From: Microbacterium album
Lineage (GTDB): Bacteria; Actinomycetota; Actinomycetes; Actinomycetales; Microbacteriaceae
Assembly (NCBI RefSeq): GCF_014643695.1
Contig: NZ_BMJY01000020.1
Coordinates: 1 to 47,295, forward strand
DNA: 47,295 nt
Reading direction: 5' to 3'
The notes below the pieces were generated by a model that was not told where the DNA came from, made no database searches, and saw only the letters and a list, made by a program, of their open reading frames with translations. Shown here in pieces: positions 16,249 through 24,139 of this stretch (its first letter is position 1; every line of letters starts with the position of its first letter). Position numbers and translations under genes: made by a program.

Positions 16249-17432
16249 CCACCCCGCTCGGACCGGCGCCGGGACTGCCGGACGCTCGCGTCCGCTGGTT
16301 GCGCGCGGAGGAGCAGCGGCTGCTTGACTGGGGTGCGCGGGCGGTGGACGATCTCGGGTTCGGCTATCTGGACTCGACGGGCCGGATCGACGAGACCGCG
16401 GGCCATCCGCTTCTGGTGACGGCCCGCATGACGTACGTGTTCGCCATCGCAGCCCGGCGGGGCCGTTCCGACGCAGCCGGCCTGCGCGACCACGGCGTCC
16501 GTGCGCTGCTCGACCGCTTTCCCGATCGGGAGCACGGCGGCTGGGTATCCCAGCTCGAACGACCGCTGGGTCGCAAGTCGGGTTACGACCACGCCTTCGT
16601 TCTGTTGGCGGCCGCGGCGGTACGCGACGCAGGGACGGAGGGAGCGGCGCTGTTCGACGCCGCAGCCGCCATCGTGCAGGAGCGGTTCTGGCGAGCCGAC
16701 GAAGGCGCGATCGCCGACTCCTTCGCCGCGGACTGGTCCGATCCCGAGCCCTACCGGGGCGCGAACGCGAACATGCACCTGGTGGAGGCGTTCCTCGCGG
16801 CGTGGGCCGCCACCGCCGACGCGGACTGGCTCCGCAAGGCCGGCCGGATCGCCGAGCGACTGATCCACGGCGCCGCGCGCTCGCACGGCTGGCGGATCCC
16901 GGAGCACTTCGATGAGCACTGGAGGCCGCTTCTCCGCTACAACGCCGACCGTCCGGAGGATCAGTTCCGTCCGTATGGCTATCTCGTGGGGCATTCCTTC
17001 GAGTGGGCGCGGCTGCTGGTGCAGCTGTCGGACGCGTTCTCCTCGTGTGGCCGGGAATCGCCCCGGTGGCTCGGGGACGCGGCGACCGCGCTGTGGGAGC
17101 GGGCGCTCGAGGTGGGCTGGTCGCCGGACAGCCGGGCCGGCTTCGTCTACTCGCTCGACTGGGAGGACCGGGTCGTCGTCGACGCGCGCCTGCACTGGGT
17201 CGTCAGTGAGGCCGCCGGAGCCGCAGCCGCGCTGGCGCGGCGCGGCGTTCCGGGAGCGGCGGTGTGGGGCGAGCGGATCTGGGCGGACATCGAATCGCGC
17301 TTCGCGGACCCGGCCGGATCGTGGCATCACGAGCTCGACGCCGCGGGCCGCCCGTCGGCGCGGGTCTGGCCGGGGAAACCCGACCTCTACCATGCGTACC
17401 AGGCGGTGGTGTCCGCGCAGGGCGAAGCCTGA
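16245..17432 (+). CDS. AGE-family sugar isomerase, YihS/mannose isomerase subgroup
   Basis: This 395-residue protein is an (alpha/alpha)6-barrel enzyme of the N-acylglucosamine 2-epimerase superfamily. It follows the YihS/mannose isomerase pattern closely: NANMHLVEAF with His178, EHFDEHW, GHSFEWARLL with His250, and KPDLYHAY with His383. The last two correspond to the catalytic histidines recalled for YihS (His248, His383), so the active site looks complete. Such enzymes convert aldoses to ketoses, for example mannose to fructose or sulfoquinovose to its ketose. No sulfoquinovosidase, sulfofructose kinase or aldolase is present, so mannose (or lyxose) is the likelier substrate. It is last in the operon and overlaps the permease by four bases. 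Confidence 0.85.
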   Translation: MTTPLGPAPGLPDARVRWLRAEEQRLLDWGARAVDDLGFGYLDSTGRIDETAGHPLLVTARMTYVFAIAARRGRSDAAGLRDHGVRALLDRFPDREHGGWVSQLERPLGRKSGYDHAFVLLAAAAVRDAGTEGAALFDAAAAIVQERFWRADEGAIADSFAADWSDPEPYRGANANMHLVEAFLAAWAATADADWLRKAGRIAERLIHGAARSHGWRIPEHFDEHWRPLLRYNADRPEDQFRPYGYLVGHSFEWARLLVQLSDAFSSCGRESPRWLGDAATALWERALEVGWSPDSRAGFVYSLDWEDRVVVDARLHWVVSEAAGAAAALARRGVPGAAVWGERIWADIESRFADPAGSWHHELDAAGRPSARVWPGKPDLYHAYQAVVSAQGEA

Positions 17433-17462
17433 CGGCGCGGAGCGGAACCTCTGGGGACGGCG

Positions 17463-17490
17463 CCCGGGCCGGGGACGGCAGGCCCCCGGG
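17463..17490 (+). terminator. Possible terminator after the sugar operon
   Basis: CCCGGGCC and GGCCCCCGGG form a G/C-rich stem with a two-base bulge and a ten-base loop between the isomerase stop and hemE. There is no T-run. It would insulate hemE from the sugar operon. Confidence 0.35.
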
Positions 17491-17512
17491 AATCGCGCAG
17501 GCGCCGGCGGAG

Positions 17513-17518
17513 GACAAT
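17513..17518 (+). promoter_or_regulatory. Possible -10 element of hemE
   Basis: GACAAT ends seven bases before the ATG at 17526, which is the spacing expected for a leaderless transcript. AGGGGG also precedes the ATG but is only one or two bases away, too close for a normal ribosome-binding site. No -35 was found. Confidence 0.35.
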
Positions 17519-17525
17519 AGGGGGC

Positions 17526-18560
17526 ATGGCTCTTTCTCACGCCCCCCTGCTGCGGGCCCTGCGCGGCGACCGGCCCGAGACGACTCCCGTCTGGTTCATG
17601 CGGCAGGCCGGACGCTCCCTGCCGGAGTACCGCGAGCTCCGCGTCGGCACGCGGATGCTCGACGCGTGCCTGACTCCCGACCTGGCCGCCGAGATCACGC
17701 TGCAGCCGGTGCGCCGTCACGGGGTCGATGCGGGCATCTTCTTCAGCGACATCGTCGTGCCGCTGCGGCTCGCGGGCGTGGAGGTCGAGATCGAGCCCGG
17801 GCGTGGCCCCGTGTTCGCGGACCCGGTGAGGGACGCGTCGGATGTCGCGCGCGTGGTCGCGACCGACCCGGCGGAGGTGGCGGCCGCCGCGGGACCCGTG
17901 CGCGAGGCCGTCGCGGCGGTGGTCGCCGAGCTCGACGCCACCGGGACCCCGCTCATCGGCTTCGCGGGCGCTCCGTTCACGCTCGCGGCCTACCTCGTCG
18001 AGGGAGGCCCCTCGAAGGAGCACCTCCGCGCCCGCGCGATGATGCAGGCCGATCCGGAGTCCTGGCATCGCCTGGCGGGGTGGCTCTCGCGCGTCTCGCG
18101 CGCGTTCCTCGAGGCCCAGATCGGGGCCGGGGCCGCGGCGGTCCAGCTGTTCGACTCCTGGGCGGGGTCGCTCGCCCCCGACGTCTTCCGCGCCTTCGTG
18201 GCACCCCACTCGAAAGCCGCGGTCGCGGACCTGCCGGTGCCGGTCATCCACTTCGGGGTCGGCACGGGCCCGTTCCTCGCCGACATGCGGCTCGACGGCG
18301 TCGCGGCGGCCGTGGGGGTCGACTGGCGCCTGCCGCTCGACGAGGCCGCCGCACTGCTCGGCCCCGAGACGACGGTGCAGGGCAACATCGACCCGGCGCT
18401 GCTCGGGGCGCCGTGGCCCGTGCTCGAGGCCCATGTGCGGGACGTCCTGCGTCGGGGAGGCGCCGCGCGCGCACACGTGCTCAACCTCGGCCACGGCGTG
18501 CCGCCCGAGACGGATCCCGCTGTGCTGACCCGCATCGTCGAGCTGGCGCACGGTCTGTGA
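17526..18560 (+). CDS. hemE: Uroporphyrinogen decarboxylase
   Basis: HemE removes four carboxyl groups from uroporphyrinogen III to give coproporphyrinogen III. The 344-residue protein is full length. The signature [12 protein letters not shown] is at residues 24-35 and the conserved catalytic aspartate is Asp75 in FFSDIVVPL. Later motifs include [24 protein letters not shown] and [12 protein letters not shown]. Its stop and the hemY start share one base (TGATG), so the two are co-translated. It is the first gene of the main forward heme cluster. Confidence 0.96.
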   Translation: MALSHAPLLRALRGDRPETTPVWFMRQAGRSLPEYRELRVGTRMLDACLTPDLAAEITLQPVRRHGVDAGIFFSDIVVPLRLAGVEVEIEPGRGPVFADPVRDASDVARVVATDPAEVAAAAGPVREAVAAVVAELDATGTPLIGFAGAPFTLAAYLVEGGPSKEHLRARAMMQADPESWHRLAGWLSRVSRAFLEAQIGAGAAAVQLFDSWAGSLAPDVFRAFVAPHSKAAVADLPVPVIHFGVGTGPFLADMRLDGVAAAVGVDWRLPLDEAAALLGPETTVQGNIDPALLGAPWPVLEAHVRDVLRRGGAARAHVLNLGHGVPPETDPAVLTRIVELAHGL

Positions 18561-20167
18561 TGGACCTCGGGCACCTGTACGAGCAGGCGAGCGCCACGCA
18601 CGTCGTCGTGATCGGCGGCGGCATCGCGGGGCTCGTCGCGGCACGCGAGTGCGCCAAGGTCGGGATGCGCGTGACCGTGCTCGAGGCGGGTGAGGAGCCG
18701 GGAGGCGCGATCCGCACGGGCGAGATCGCGGGCATCCGGCTCGACCTGGGTGCGGAGAGCTTCGCCACGCGCGGCGGGCACGTGCGGCGGCTCGTCGACG
18801 AGCTCGGCCTGGGCGACGCGGTCGTGACGCCGGGCGCGGGCGGGGCCTGGGTCGCGGGTCTTCCGGGACGCGGCGAGGGCGGCGGTTCGGCGGCGGCTCC
18901 GCTGCCGCGCGGAGGCATCCTCGGCATCCCCGCCAACCCCTTCGCCGAGGACGTGCGGCGCGTCATCGGCTGGCGGGGCGCATGGCGCGCCTACCTCGAT
19001 CGCGTCCGGCCGCCGCTCACGATCGGCCACGAGCACAGCCTCGGCCGGCTCGTGCGCTCACGCCTCGGCGAGGCCGTGCTCGAGCGCCTCGTCGCTCCCG
19101 TCACGACGGGCGTCTACTCCGCGCGTCCCGACGACATCGACACCGACATCGCGGCGCCCGGCCTCAACGCGGCGCTCACGCGCGCGGGCTCGCTCACGGG
19201 AGCCGTCGTGGAGCTGGCCGCCGCCCGCCGGGGGGCGCCCGGCACGGCCGTCGAGGGCATCGACGGCGGCATGGGCCGGCTGGTCGATGCCCTGGCGGCC
19301 GACCTGTCCGAGCGCGGCGTGGTGCTGCGCACCGGCACGCGCGTCACCGGGCTGCGCCGGGAGGGCGAGGCATGGGTCGTCGAGCTCGACGCCGACGGCG
19401 CCGACGGCTCCGAGGTCGCCGAGCGGCCCGCGGCGGCCGAGGGTATCCCGGCGTCCGCGGACGCCCCGGCGCCGGAAGGTGCCCCGGTCTCCGGGGAGGA
19501 CCCGGCGGACGGCGACGGCGCGCGCGCGGACACGGCCGACGTCGTCATCGTCGCGACCGACGAGGGCACGGCCCGCGGTCTGCTGGCGGCCCACGTGCCC
19601 GGGCTCGACGAGCGCCCCGCCCGCCCGGGGCCGGTCGTGCACGTCGTCACACTGGTGCTTCAGGCGCCCGCGCTCGACGCGGCCCCGCGCGGCACCGGCG
19701 TGCTCACGGTTCCGGGCTCGCACCGCGCGAAGGCGCTGACCCACGCCACCGCGAAGTGGGAGTGGCTGCGGCGGGATGCGCAGGGGCGGCACGTCGTGCG
19801 GGTGTCGTTCGGCGCGCAGGGCGAGGAGCCCGCCACCGAGGGGCTCGACGAGCCCGACGCGACCCGGCTCGCGCTGACGGAGGCGTCGGCGCTGCTGGGG
19901 GTGCCCCTCACCCCCGAGCAGCTCGTGGGGTGCCGGATCGAGCGGTTCACCCAGTCCCAGCCCGCCGCGACGATCGGACTGCGCGAGGAGACCCGGCGGG
20001 TGCGCGAGCGCATCCGAGCCGTGCCCGCCCTCGGCGTCGTGGGGGCGTGGCTTGCGGGCACGGGCCTGGCGCAGGTCGTACCCGACGCCGTCGAGGAGGC
20101 GGACCGGGTGCGCCGCGCGGCGCTGTGGTCCGATCCCGAGGCGCCCGGCTCCGATCCCGCGCCGTAG
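18560..20167 (+). CDS. hemY: Coproporphyrinogen III / protoporphyrinogen oxidase, HemY type
   Basis: This FAD-dependent six-electron oxidase is 535 residues long. The dinucleotide-binding motif VVVIGGGIAGLVAA is at residues 15-28, and PVTTGVYSARPDDID matches the family. The C-terminal FAD motif appears as VVGAWLAGTGLAQVVPDAV. With HemQ encoded nearby, it most likely oxidises coproporphyrinogen III to coproporphyrin III (CgoX role). Residues about 277-326 are an Ala/Pro/Asp/Glu-rich insert that ordinary HemY proteins lack. It interrupts the FAD/substrate domain just before VVIVATDEGTA and looks disordered. The frame is kept through the insert. The ATG at 18560 overlaps hemE by one base. Confidence 0.92.
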   Translation: MDLGHLYEQASATHVVVIGGGIAGLVAARECAKVGMRVTVLEAGEEPGGAIRTGEIAGIRLDLGAESFATRGGHVRRLVDELGLGDAVVTPGAGGAWVAGLPGRGEGGGSAAAPLPRGGILGIPANPFAEDVRRVIGWRGAWRAYLDRVRPPLTIGHEHSLGRLVRSRLGEAVLERLVAPVTTGVYSARPDDIDTDIAAPGLNAALTRAGSLTGAVVELAAARRGAPGTAVEGIDGGMGRLVDALAADLSERGVVLRTGTRVTGLRREGEAWVVELDADGADGSEVAERPAAAEGIPASADAPAPEGAPVSGEDPADGDGARADTADVVIVATDEGTARGLLAAHVPGLDERPARPGPVVHVVTLVLQAPALDAAPRGTGVLTVPGSHRAKALTHATAKWEWLRRDAQGRHVVRVSFGAQGEEPATEGLDEPDATRLALTEASALLGVPLTPEQLVGCRIERFTQSQPAATIGLREETRRVRERIRAVPALGVVGAWLAGTGLAQVVPDAVEEADRVRRAALWSDPEAPGSDPAP

Positions 20168-20215
20168 CGTGTCCGGCGGCCCGCCGCAAGACGGATGCCG
20201 AAGTCGGAATGCGCG

Positions 20216-20221
20216 GATACT
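20216..20221 (+). promoter_or_regulatory. Possible -10 element before the small envelope genes
   Basis: GATACT lies 42 bases upstream of the ATG at 20264, in the 96-base gap after hemY. A GAGGAG ribosome-binding site follows downstream. The -35 is weak, so read-through from hemEY remains possible. Confidence 0.3.
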
Positions 20222-20263
20222 CTGGACCCGGTGCAGTACCCGCAAACGACGTGAGGAGAACCC

Positions 20264-20608
20264 ATGCGCGGAAAGTTGGGACTCGTGATCGGACTCGGCG
20301 CGGGCTACGTGCTCGGCGCCCGAGCGGGTCGTCAGAGGTACGAGCAGATCAAGACGCAGGCCCTGAAGGTGTGGAGCCTCGACCCCGTGCAGGAGCAGGT
20401 CGCCAAGGTCCGCAAGGTCGCCTCCTCGAGCGCGATGGCGCTCCCGCGCGCGGCGTGGGGCGGCGCGGTGGGCGTGGCCAAGGCCGTGTCGAAGCAGGGC
20501 TCGCCCGGCGCGAAGCTGGATGCCGCCCTCGACGCGACCAAGGACGCGGCCGAGGACGTCAAGAAGGCGACGGACGAGGATGTGACGAAGGCGGCTGGCC
20601 CGCGATGA
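20264..20608 (+). CDS. Small YtxH-like membrane-associated protein
   Basis: This 114-residue protein has a hydrophobic N-terminus with small residues (LGLVIGLGAGYVLGARAGRQ). A helical, Ala/Lys-rich region follows, ending in repeats of the type DAALDATKDAAEDVKKATDED. This layout resembles YtxH-like envelope stress proteins, but no catalytic motif is present and no function is known. GAGGAG lies six bases before the ATG. The stop overlaps the next start in ATGA, so it is translated with the holin-like gene. Confidence 0.75.
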   Translation: MRGKLGLVIGLGAGYVLGARAGRQRYEQIKTQALKVWSLDPVQEQVAKVRKVASSSAMALPRAAWGGAVGVAKAVSKQGSPGAKLDAALDATKDAAEDVKKATDEDVTKAAGPR

Positions 20609-21015
20609 CCGCGAAGTCACCGCTGCGCGATCGCGCAGACGACGGCCTGTTCAGGCTCATCGGCGACGTTCCGCAGCTGGTGAGGAACCTCGTCGTCGCG
20701 GAGTTCAACGCCGTCAAGGGGTGGCTCGTCAAGACGGCCAGGGACGCCGGCATCGGCACCGGCCTGATGCTGGTGGCCCTGTTCTTCATCGCGTGGGTCG
20801 TGCCGCTGTTCCTGACCTTCCTCGTCGCGCTCCTGTCGCTGTGGCTGCCGGTGTGGGCGGCCGCGCTGATCGTGATGGGCGTCGGAGTGCTGCTGGCGAT
20901 CGCGGTGGCGCTCGCGGGCATGGTGTTCTACCGACGGATCGGGAAGCGCGAGGGCCCCATGCAGGCGGCCAAGACCGACGTCAAGATCGTGAGAGAGGTC
21001 GCGGATGAGTTCTGA
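20605..21015 (+). CDS. Phage-holin-superfamily (YqjE/DUF1469-like) membrane protein
   Basis: This 136-residue protein has an amphipathic N-terminal region (FRLIGDVPQLVRNLVVAEFNAVK). Two long membrane segments follow at about 48-72 and 78-104, then a charged tail. This is the pattern of the Pfam holin_3_6/YqjE group, which in bacterial chromosomes is a general membrane protein and not evidence of prophage. It overlaps its neighbours on both sides: four bases with the YtxH-like gene and 11 bases with the DUF3618 gene. The three form one translational unit inside the heme cluster. Confidence 0.8.
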   Translation: MTAKSPLRDRADDGLFRLIGDVPQLVRNLVVAEFNAVKGWLVKTARDAGIGTGLMLVALFFIAWVVPLFLTFLVALLSLWLPVWAAALIVMGVGVLLAIAVALAGMVFYRRIGKREGPMQAAKTDVKIVREVADEF

Positions 21016-21298
21016 GCTGACGCCCCGCACGCCGGCGCACGACCAGTCGCGCACGATCGTGCCGAGCGGCATCACGGACCCCGTGGAGCGTGCCCGGGCC
21101 GAGCTGGCGGCGACGCTGGCGGCGATCGAGCAGAAGGCCAACCTGCCCCGACGCGCCGCGGAGGCCGCCGAACTGGGCGCCGTGCGCGCCCGCGCTTTCG
21201 CGCGGCGCTCGCCGGTCGCCGCCGCCGGCGCCGCCGTCGCAGCGGCCCTGGCCGTGGGGGCGGCGATGTGGGGGCTGGCGCGTCTGATCTCGCGCTGA
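21005..21298 (+). CDS. DUF3618 domain-containing small membrane protein
   Basis: This 97-residue protein carries the DUF3618 signature VERARAELAATLAAIEQKANLPRRA at about residues 26-50 and one C-terminal membrane helix (about 74-94). It starts 11 bases inside the upstream holin-like gene. The YtxH-like, YqjE-like and DUF3618 trio is a recurring envelope gene set in actinobacteria; the biochemical role is unknown. Confidence 0.8.
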   Translation: MSSELTPRTPAHDQSRTIVPSGITDPVERARAELAATLAAIEQKANLPRRAAEAAELGAVRARAFARRSPVAAAGAAVAAALAVGAAMWGLARLISR

Positions 21299-21308
21299 AC
21301 CGCGCGCC

Positions 21309-21350
21309 GGTCGCGACGTCGAGACGGGCGGTCGCGGTGTCGAGACGGGC
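21309..21350 (+). repeat. Two tandem 21-bp repeats between the DUF3618 gene and hemQ
   Basis: Two directly adjacent 21-base units, GGTCGCGACGTCGAGACGGG plus C and GGTCGCGGTGTCGAGACGGG plus C, differ at two positions. They lie in the 135-base intergenic region before hemQ. Confidence 0.85.
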
Positions 21351-21433
21351 GTGCAGTCCCGCCTCGTGGGAGTCGCCTCCGCGCTGACCGGGCGCGTTTG
21401 GCACTGGCGGGTCCCCGGGGGAGGATGGGAGGC

Positions 21434-22156
21434 ATGGCCGAGCACTCGACTTCCCCCCTTGCCGGTGACGCCGCCACTGACGCCGACGAGCGCGAGCTCG
21501 TGGGTGACGACTACAGCCTCTGGGCGGTGTGGCGCCGCAATCCCGCCCAGCCCGTCTGGTCCGATGAGGCGACAGAGCTCGAGAACATCGTGGGCTACCT
21601 CTCCCAAGCGGGAGTCACGGTGCGCGGGTTCTACGACGTCTCCGGGCTGCGCGCCGACGCCGACCTCATGGTGTGGGTCCACGGTGCGCAGCCGCAGGAG
21701 CTGCAGCGCTCCATCCGGCGCCTGCGCCGCACCGACCTGCTCCGGCCGCTCCTTCCCACCTGGAACGCGATGGCCGTGCACCGCGACGCGGAGTTCAACA
21801 AGCAGCACGTCCCGGGCTACCTGCGCGGCATCGCGCCGAAGCAGTGGCTCACGGTGTACCCGTTCGTGCGCAGCTACGAGTGGTATCTGCTGCCCGAGGA
21901 GGAGCGCCGGGCGATGCTCGCGGACCACGGGCGCAAGGGCGCCGCGTTCCGCGGGGTGACCGCCAACACGATGGCGTCCTTCGCGCTGGGAGACTACGAG
22001 TGGATGCTGCCGTTGGAGTCGGACGAGCTCACGGAGCTCGTGGACCTGATGCGCGAGCTGCGCTACACGGAGGCCCGTCGCCACGTGCGCGAGGAGGTGC
22101 CGTTCTTCACGGGTCGCCGCATCGAGGTCGCCGAGATCCCCGAGATCCTGCAGTGA
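21434..22156 (+). CDS. hemQ: HemQ, coproheme decarboxylase (chlorite dismutase family)
   Basis: HemQ (ChdC) converts coproheme to heme b by two peroxide-dependent decarboxylations, the last step of the coproporphyrin-dependent pathway of Gram-positive bacteria. The 240-residue protein has the family's core DDYSLWAVWR, then YPFVRSYEWYLLPEEERRAM, DHGRKGAAF and LGDYEWMLPLE. These segments hold the conserved tyrosines and the probable heme-ligand histidine. The ATG at 21434 is chosen because GGAGG lies nine bases upstream; ATGs at 21425 and 21398 are in frame but badly placed for translation. Its presence fixes the type of heme pathway used here. Confidence 0.93.
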   Translation: MAEHSTSPLAGDAATDADERELVGDDYSLWAVWRRNPAQPVWSDEATELENIVGYLSQAGVTVRGFYDVSGLRADADLMVWVHGAQPQELQRSIRRLRRTDLLRPLLPTWNAMAVHRDAEFNKQHVPGYLRGIAPKQWLTVYPFVRSYEWYLLPEEERRAMLADHGRKGAAFRGVTANTMASFALGDYEWMLPLESDELTELVDLMRELRYTEARRHVREEVPFFTGRRIEVAEIPEILQ

Positions 22157-22199
22157 GACTCGCGGCGGTGGTCACCCACTCCACGGGTGGGGCAGCGGC

Positions 22200-23204
22200 G
22201 TGACGCTCGCCGGACCGCCCATCCGTCTCGGCACGCGCCGCAGCGCGCTGGCCATGACGCAGTCCGGCCATGTCGCCCGCGCCCTCGAGGAGGTGTCCGG
22301 CCGCCCGGTCGAGCTGGTGCAGATCGTCTCCGAGGGCGACACCAACCGCGGCTCGCTGTCGCAGCTCGGTGGGACGGGCGTGTTCGCCACGCGACTGCGG
22401 GAGGCGCTCCGGGCGGGGGAGTGCGACCTTCTCGTCCACTCGCTCAAGGACCTGCCCACCGCTCCCGCTCCCGGGCTCGTCATCGCCGCCACGCCCGCTC
22501 GCGCCGACGCGCGCGACGTCGTGCTCACGCGCGACGGCACCCCGTTGGAGCGGCTGCGCCCGGGCGCGCTCATCGGCACGGGGTCGCCCCGCCGCATCGC
22601 GCAGGCGCTGCGCGCCAACCCCGACCTGGCGGTGCACGACCTGCGCGGCAACGTCGACTCGCGCATGCAGCGGGTCATCGACGGCGAGCTCGACGCGATC
22701 GTGCTGGCGGCCGCCGGGCTCGACCGGCTCGACACGCGAACGCCGCTCCGGCTCGAGCCCCGTGCGCTCGACGAGTGGCCGACCGCGGCGGGGCAGGGAG
22801 CTCTCGCCGTCGAGACGCGCGAGGATGCCGAGACGGAGCTGCGGGACGCGATCCGGCGCCTCGACGACGCCCGCACGCGGATCGCCGTCACGGTGGAGCG
22901 ATCCGTGCTCTCGGGGATCGAGGCCGGATGTCACGCCCCGGTGGGCGTGCACGCCCACTATGAGGGGGATCGGCTGCACATACGTGCGGCCGTTTACGGG
23001 GCCGAAGGGGAGCGGCTGGTCGAGGACGGGGCCGTACTTCTGCCCGAGCAGGGGTATATTCGGGACGGAGGCAGTGGCAACGGTGCAGATGCTGCCGGTG
23101 GCGCGGATCAGATCGACCGCGCGCGCGATATCGGCTCAGGTATCGCACATCGGTTGCTCGAACGCGGGGCGGCCGATCTTGTATCGCGAGAGCTCCCCTC
23201 ATGA
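22200..23204 (+). CDS. hemC: Porphobilinogen deaminase (hydroxymethylbilane synthase)
   Basis: HemC joins four porphobilinogens into hydroxymethylbilane. The 334-residue protein starts with GTG. RLGTRRSALAMTQ is at its N-terminus, the catalytic Asp84 is in HSLKDLP, and the dipyrromethane-cofactor cysteine is Cys244 in EAGCHAPVG. The C-terminal domain contains an extra Gly/Asp/Ala-rich stretch (about 287-312, GYIRDGGSGNGADAAGG) whose DNA is less G/C-biased and includes TATATT. The stop overlaps hemD in ATGA, so the two are coupled. Ferrochelatase is not found between hemQ and hemC. Confidence 0.95.
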   Translation: MTLAGPPIRLGTRRSALAMTQSGHVARALEEVSGRPVELVQIVSEGDTNRGSLSQLGGTGVFATRLREALRAGECDLLVHSLKDLPTAPAPGLVIAATPARADARDVVLTRDGTPLERLRPGALIGTGSPRRIAQALRANPDLAVHDLRGNVDSRMQRVIDGELDAIVLAAAGLDRLDTRTPLRLEPRALDEWPTAAGQGALAVETREDAETELRDAIRRLDDARTRIAVTVERSVLSGIEAGCHAPVGVHAHYEGDRLHIRAAVYGAEGERLVEDGAVLLPEQGYIRDGGSGNGADAAGGADQIDRARDIGSGIAHRLLERGAADLVSRELPS

Positions 23205-24139
23205 ACACAGCCACCCACAATCGTCCCGACAAGCCCCTCGCCGGCTGGCGCGTGCTCGTCCCACGCGGCGGCCCGTGGGGCGACGGCGTCGCGGCCACGC
23301 TGCGCGCGCGCGGCGCCGTGCCGGTGATCGCCCCGCTCATCAACTTCGCCCCCACCGATGACTTGGCCACGCTCGAGCAGGCGCTCGCGGATCTCGCCGC
23401 CGGCCAGTTCGACTGGGTGACGGTGACCAGCGCCACGACGGTGGACGTGCTCTACGCCTACAACGCCAAGATCCCGGAGACGACGAAGGTCGCCGCCGTG
23501 GGGGAGACGACCGCCGCCGCGCTCAGCGCCGTGGGCTACCGCGTCGATCTCGTTCCCGACCGCGACAACTCGGCCGCGGGGATGGCGCGCCAGATGAACG
23601 AGCTCGAGCCGCAGCCGCGCCGGATCCTCACGCTGCGCAGCGAGCTCGCCAAGCCCGTGCTCACCAACTCCCTCGTGGCCGCGGGGCACGACGTGCGCAG
23701 CGTCGTCGCCTACCGCACCGTGGGGGTTCCCGCGAAGGACTCGGTCGTGCGCGACGTGCTCAACGGGCGCATCAACGCGATCCTCGTCACGAGCGGATCC
23801 GTCGCGCAGCAGGTGCGCGAGCAGTTCCCGGACATCCCGGACGACACGGTGATCGCCGCGATCGGCCCGCGCACGGCGCACGACGCCGACCTCCTCGGCC
23901 TGCCCATCCGCGTGATCGCGCCCGCGCAGACGATCGACTCGCTCATCGAGGTGCTCGCGGATCTTCCCGTCCCCGAGCCGTCCGCGGAGGCGCGCGCGGT
24001 GCCGGAGACGGGTCCCGTGCCGACCGGCACGGTTCCGACCGGTGGCGTCGCGGCGGGGACGGCGCACACCGAGGCCCTCCCTACGGGGGCGATCGAGCGG
24101 ATCGACGACGCCGACGCGCCCCAGGGAGCGGGTTCGTGA
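23201..24139 (+). CDS. hemD: Uroporphyrinogen-III synthase
   Basis: HemD closes and inverts ring D of hydroxymethylbilane. The 312-residue protein has the two-lobed HemD fold: [12 protein letters not shown] near the start, [27 protein letters not shown], and the second lobe [16 protein letters not shown] with IAAIGPRTA. This family is poorly conserved, but position between hemC and hemB and these motifs make the call safe. Residues about 256-312 are a Pro/Thr/Gly-rich tail with PTG repeats that the fold does not need. It is coupled to hemC upstream and overlaps the GTG of hemB by four bases. Confidence 0.93.
   Translation: MNTATHNRPDKPLAGWRVLVPRGGPWGDGVAATLRARGAVPVIAPLINFAPTDDLATLEQALADLAAGQFDWVTVTSATTVDVLYAYNAKIPETTKVAAVGETTAAALSAVGYRVDLVPDRDNSAAGMARQMNELEPQPRRILTLRSELAKPVLTNSLVAAGHDVRSVVAYRTVGVPAKDSVVRDVLNGRINAILVTSGSVAQQVREQFPDIPDDTVIAAIGPRTAHDADLLGLPIRVIAPAQTIDSLIEVLADLPVPEPSAEARAVPETGPVPTGTVPTGGVAAGTAHTEALPTGAIERIDDADAPQGAGS

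Noticed and set aside
16245..17432. Sulfoquinovose degradation locus
   Set aside because: The isomerase resembles YihS, but there is no sulfoquinovosidase, sulfofructose kinase, aldolase or sulfolactaldehyde enzyme. The ROK kinase and mannose-6-phosphate isomerase fit mannose better.
15939..18644. Long reverse-strand open frame opposite the isomerase and hemE
   Set aside because: It has shadow-frame composition and spans two well-supported forward genes and their intergenic region.
20605..21015. Holin-like protein as a sign of prophage
   Set aside because: The YqjE/holin_3_6 type is a common chromosomal membrane protein. No phage structural, lysin or integrase gene is nearby.
22157..22199. 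Attenuator hairpin between hemQ and hemC
   Set aside because: CCCAC and GTGGG can pair, but the stem is short and the gap is only 43 bases. The signal is not stronger than expected at this G+C.
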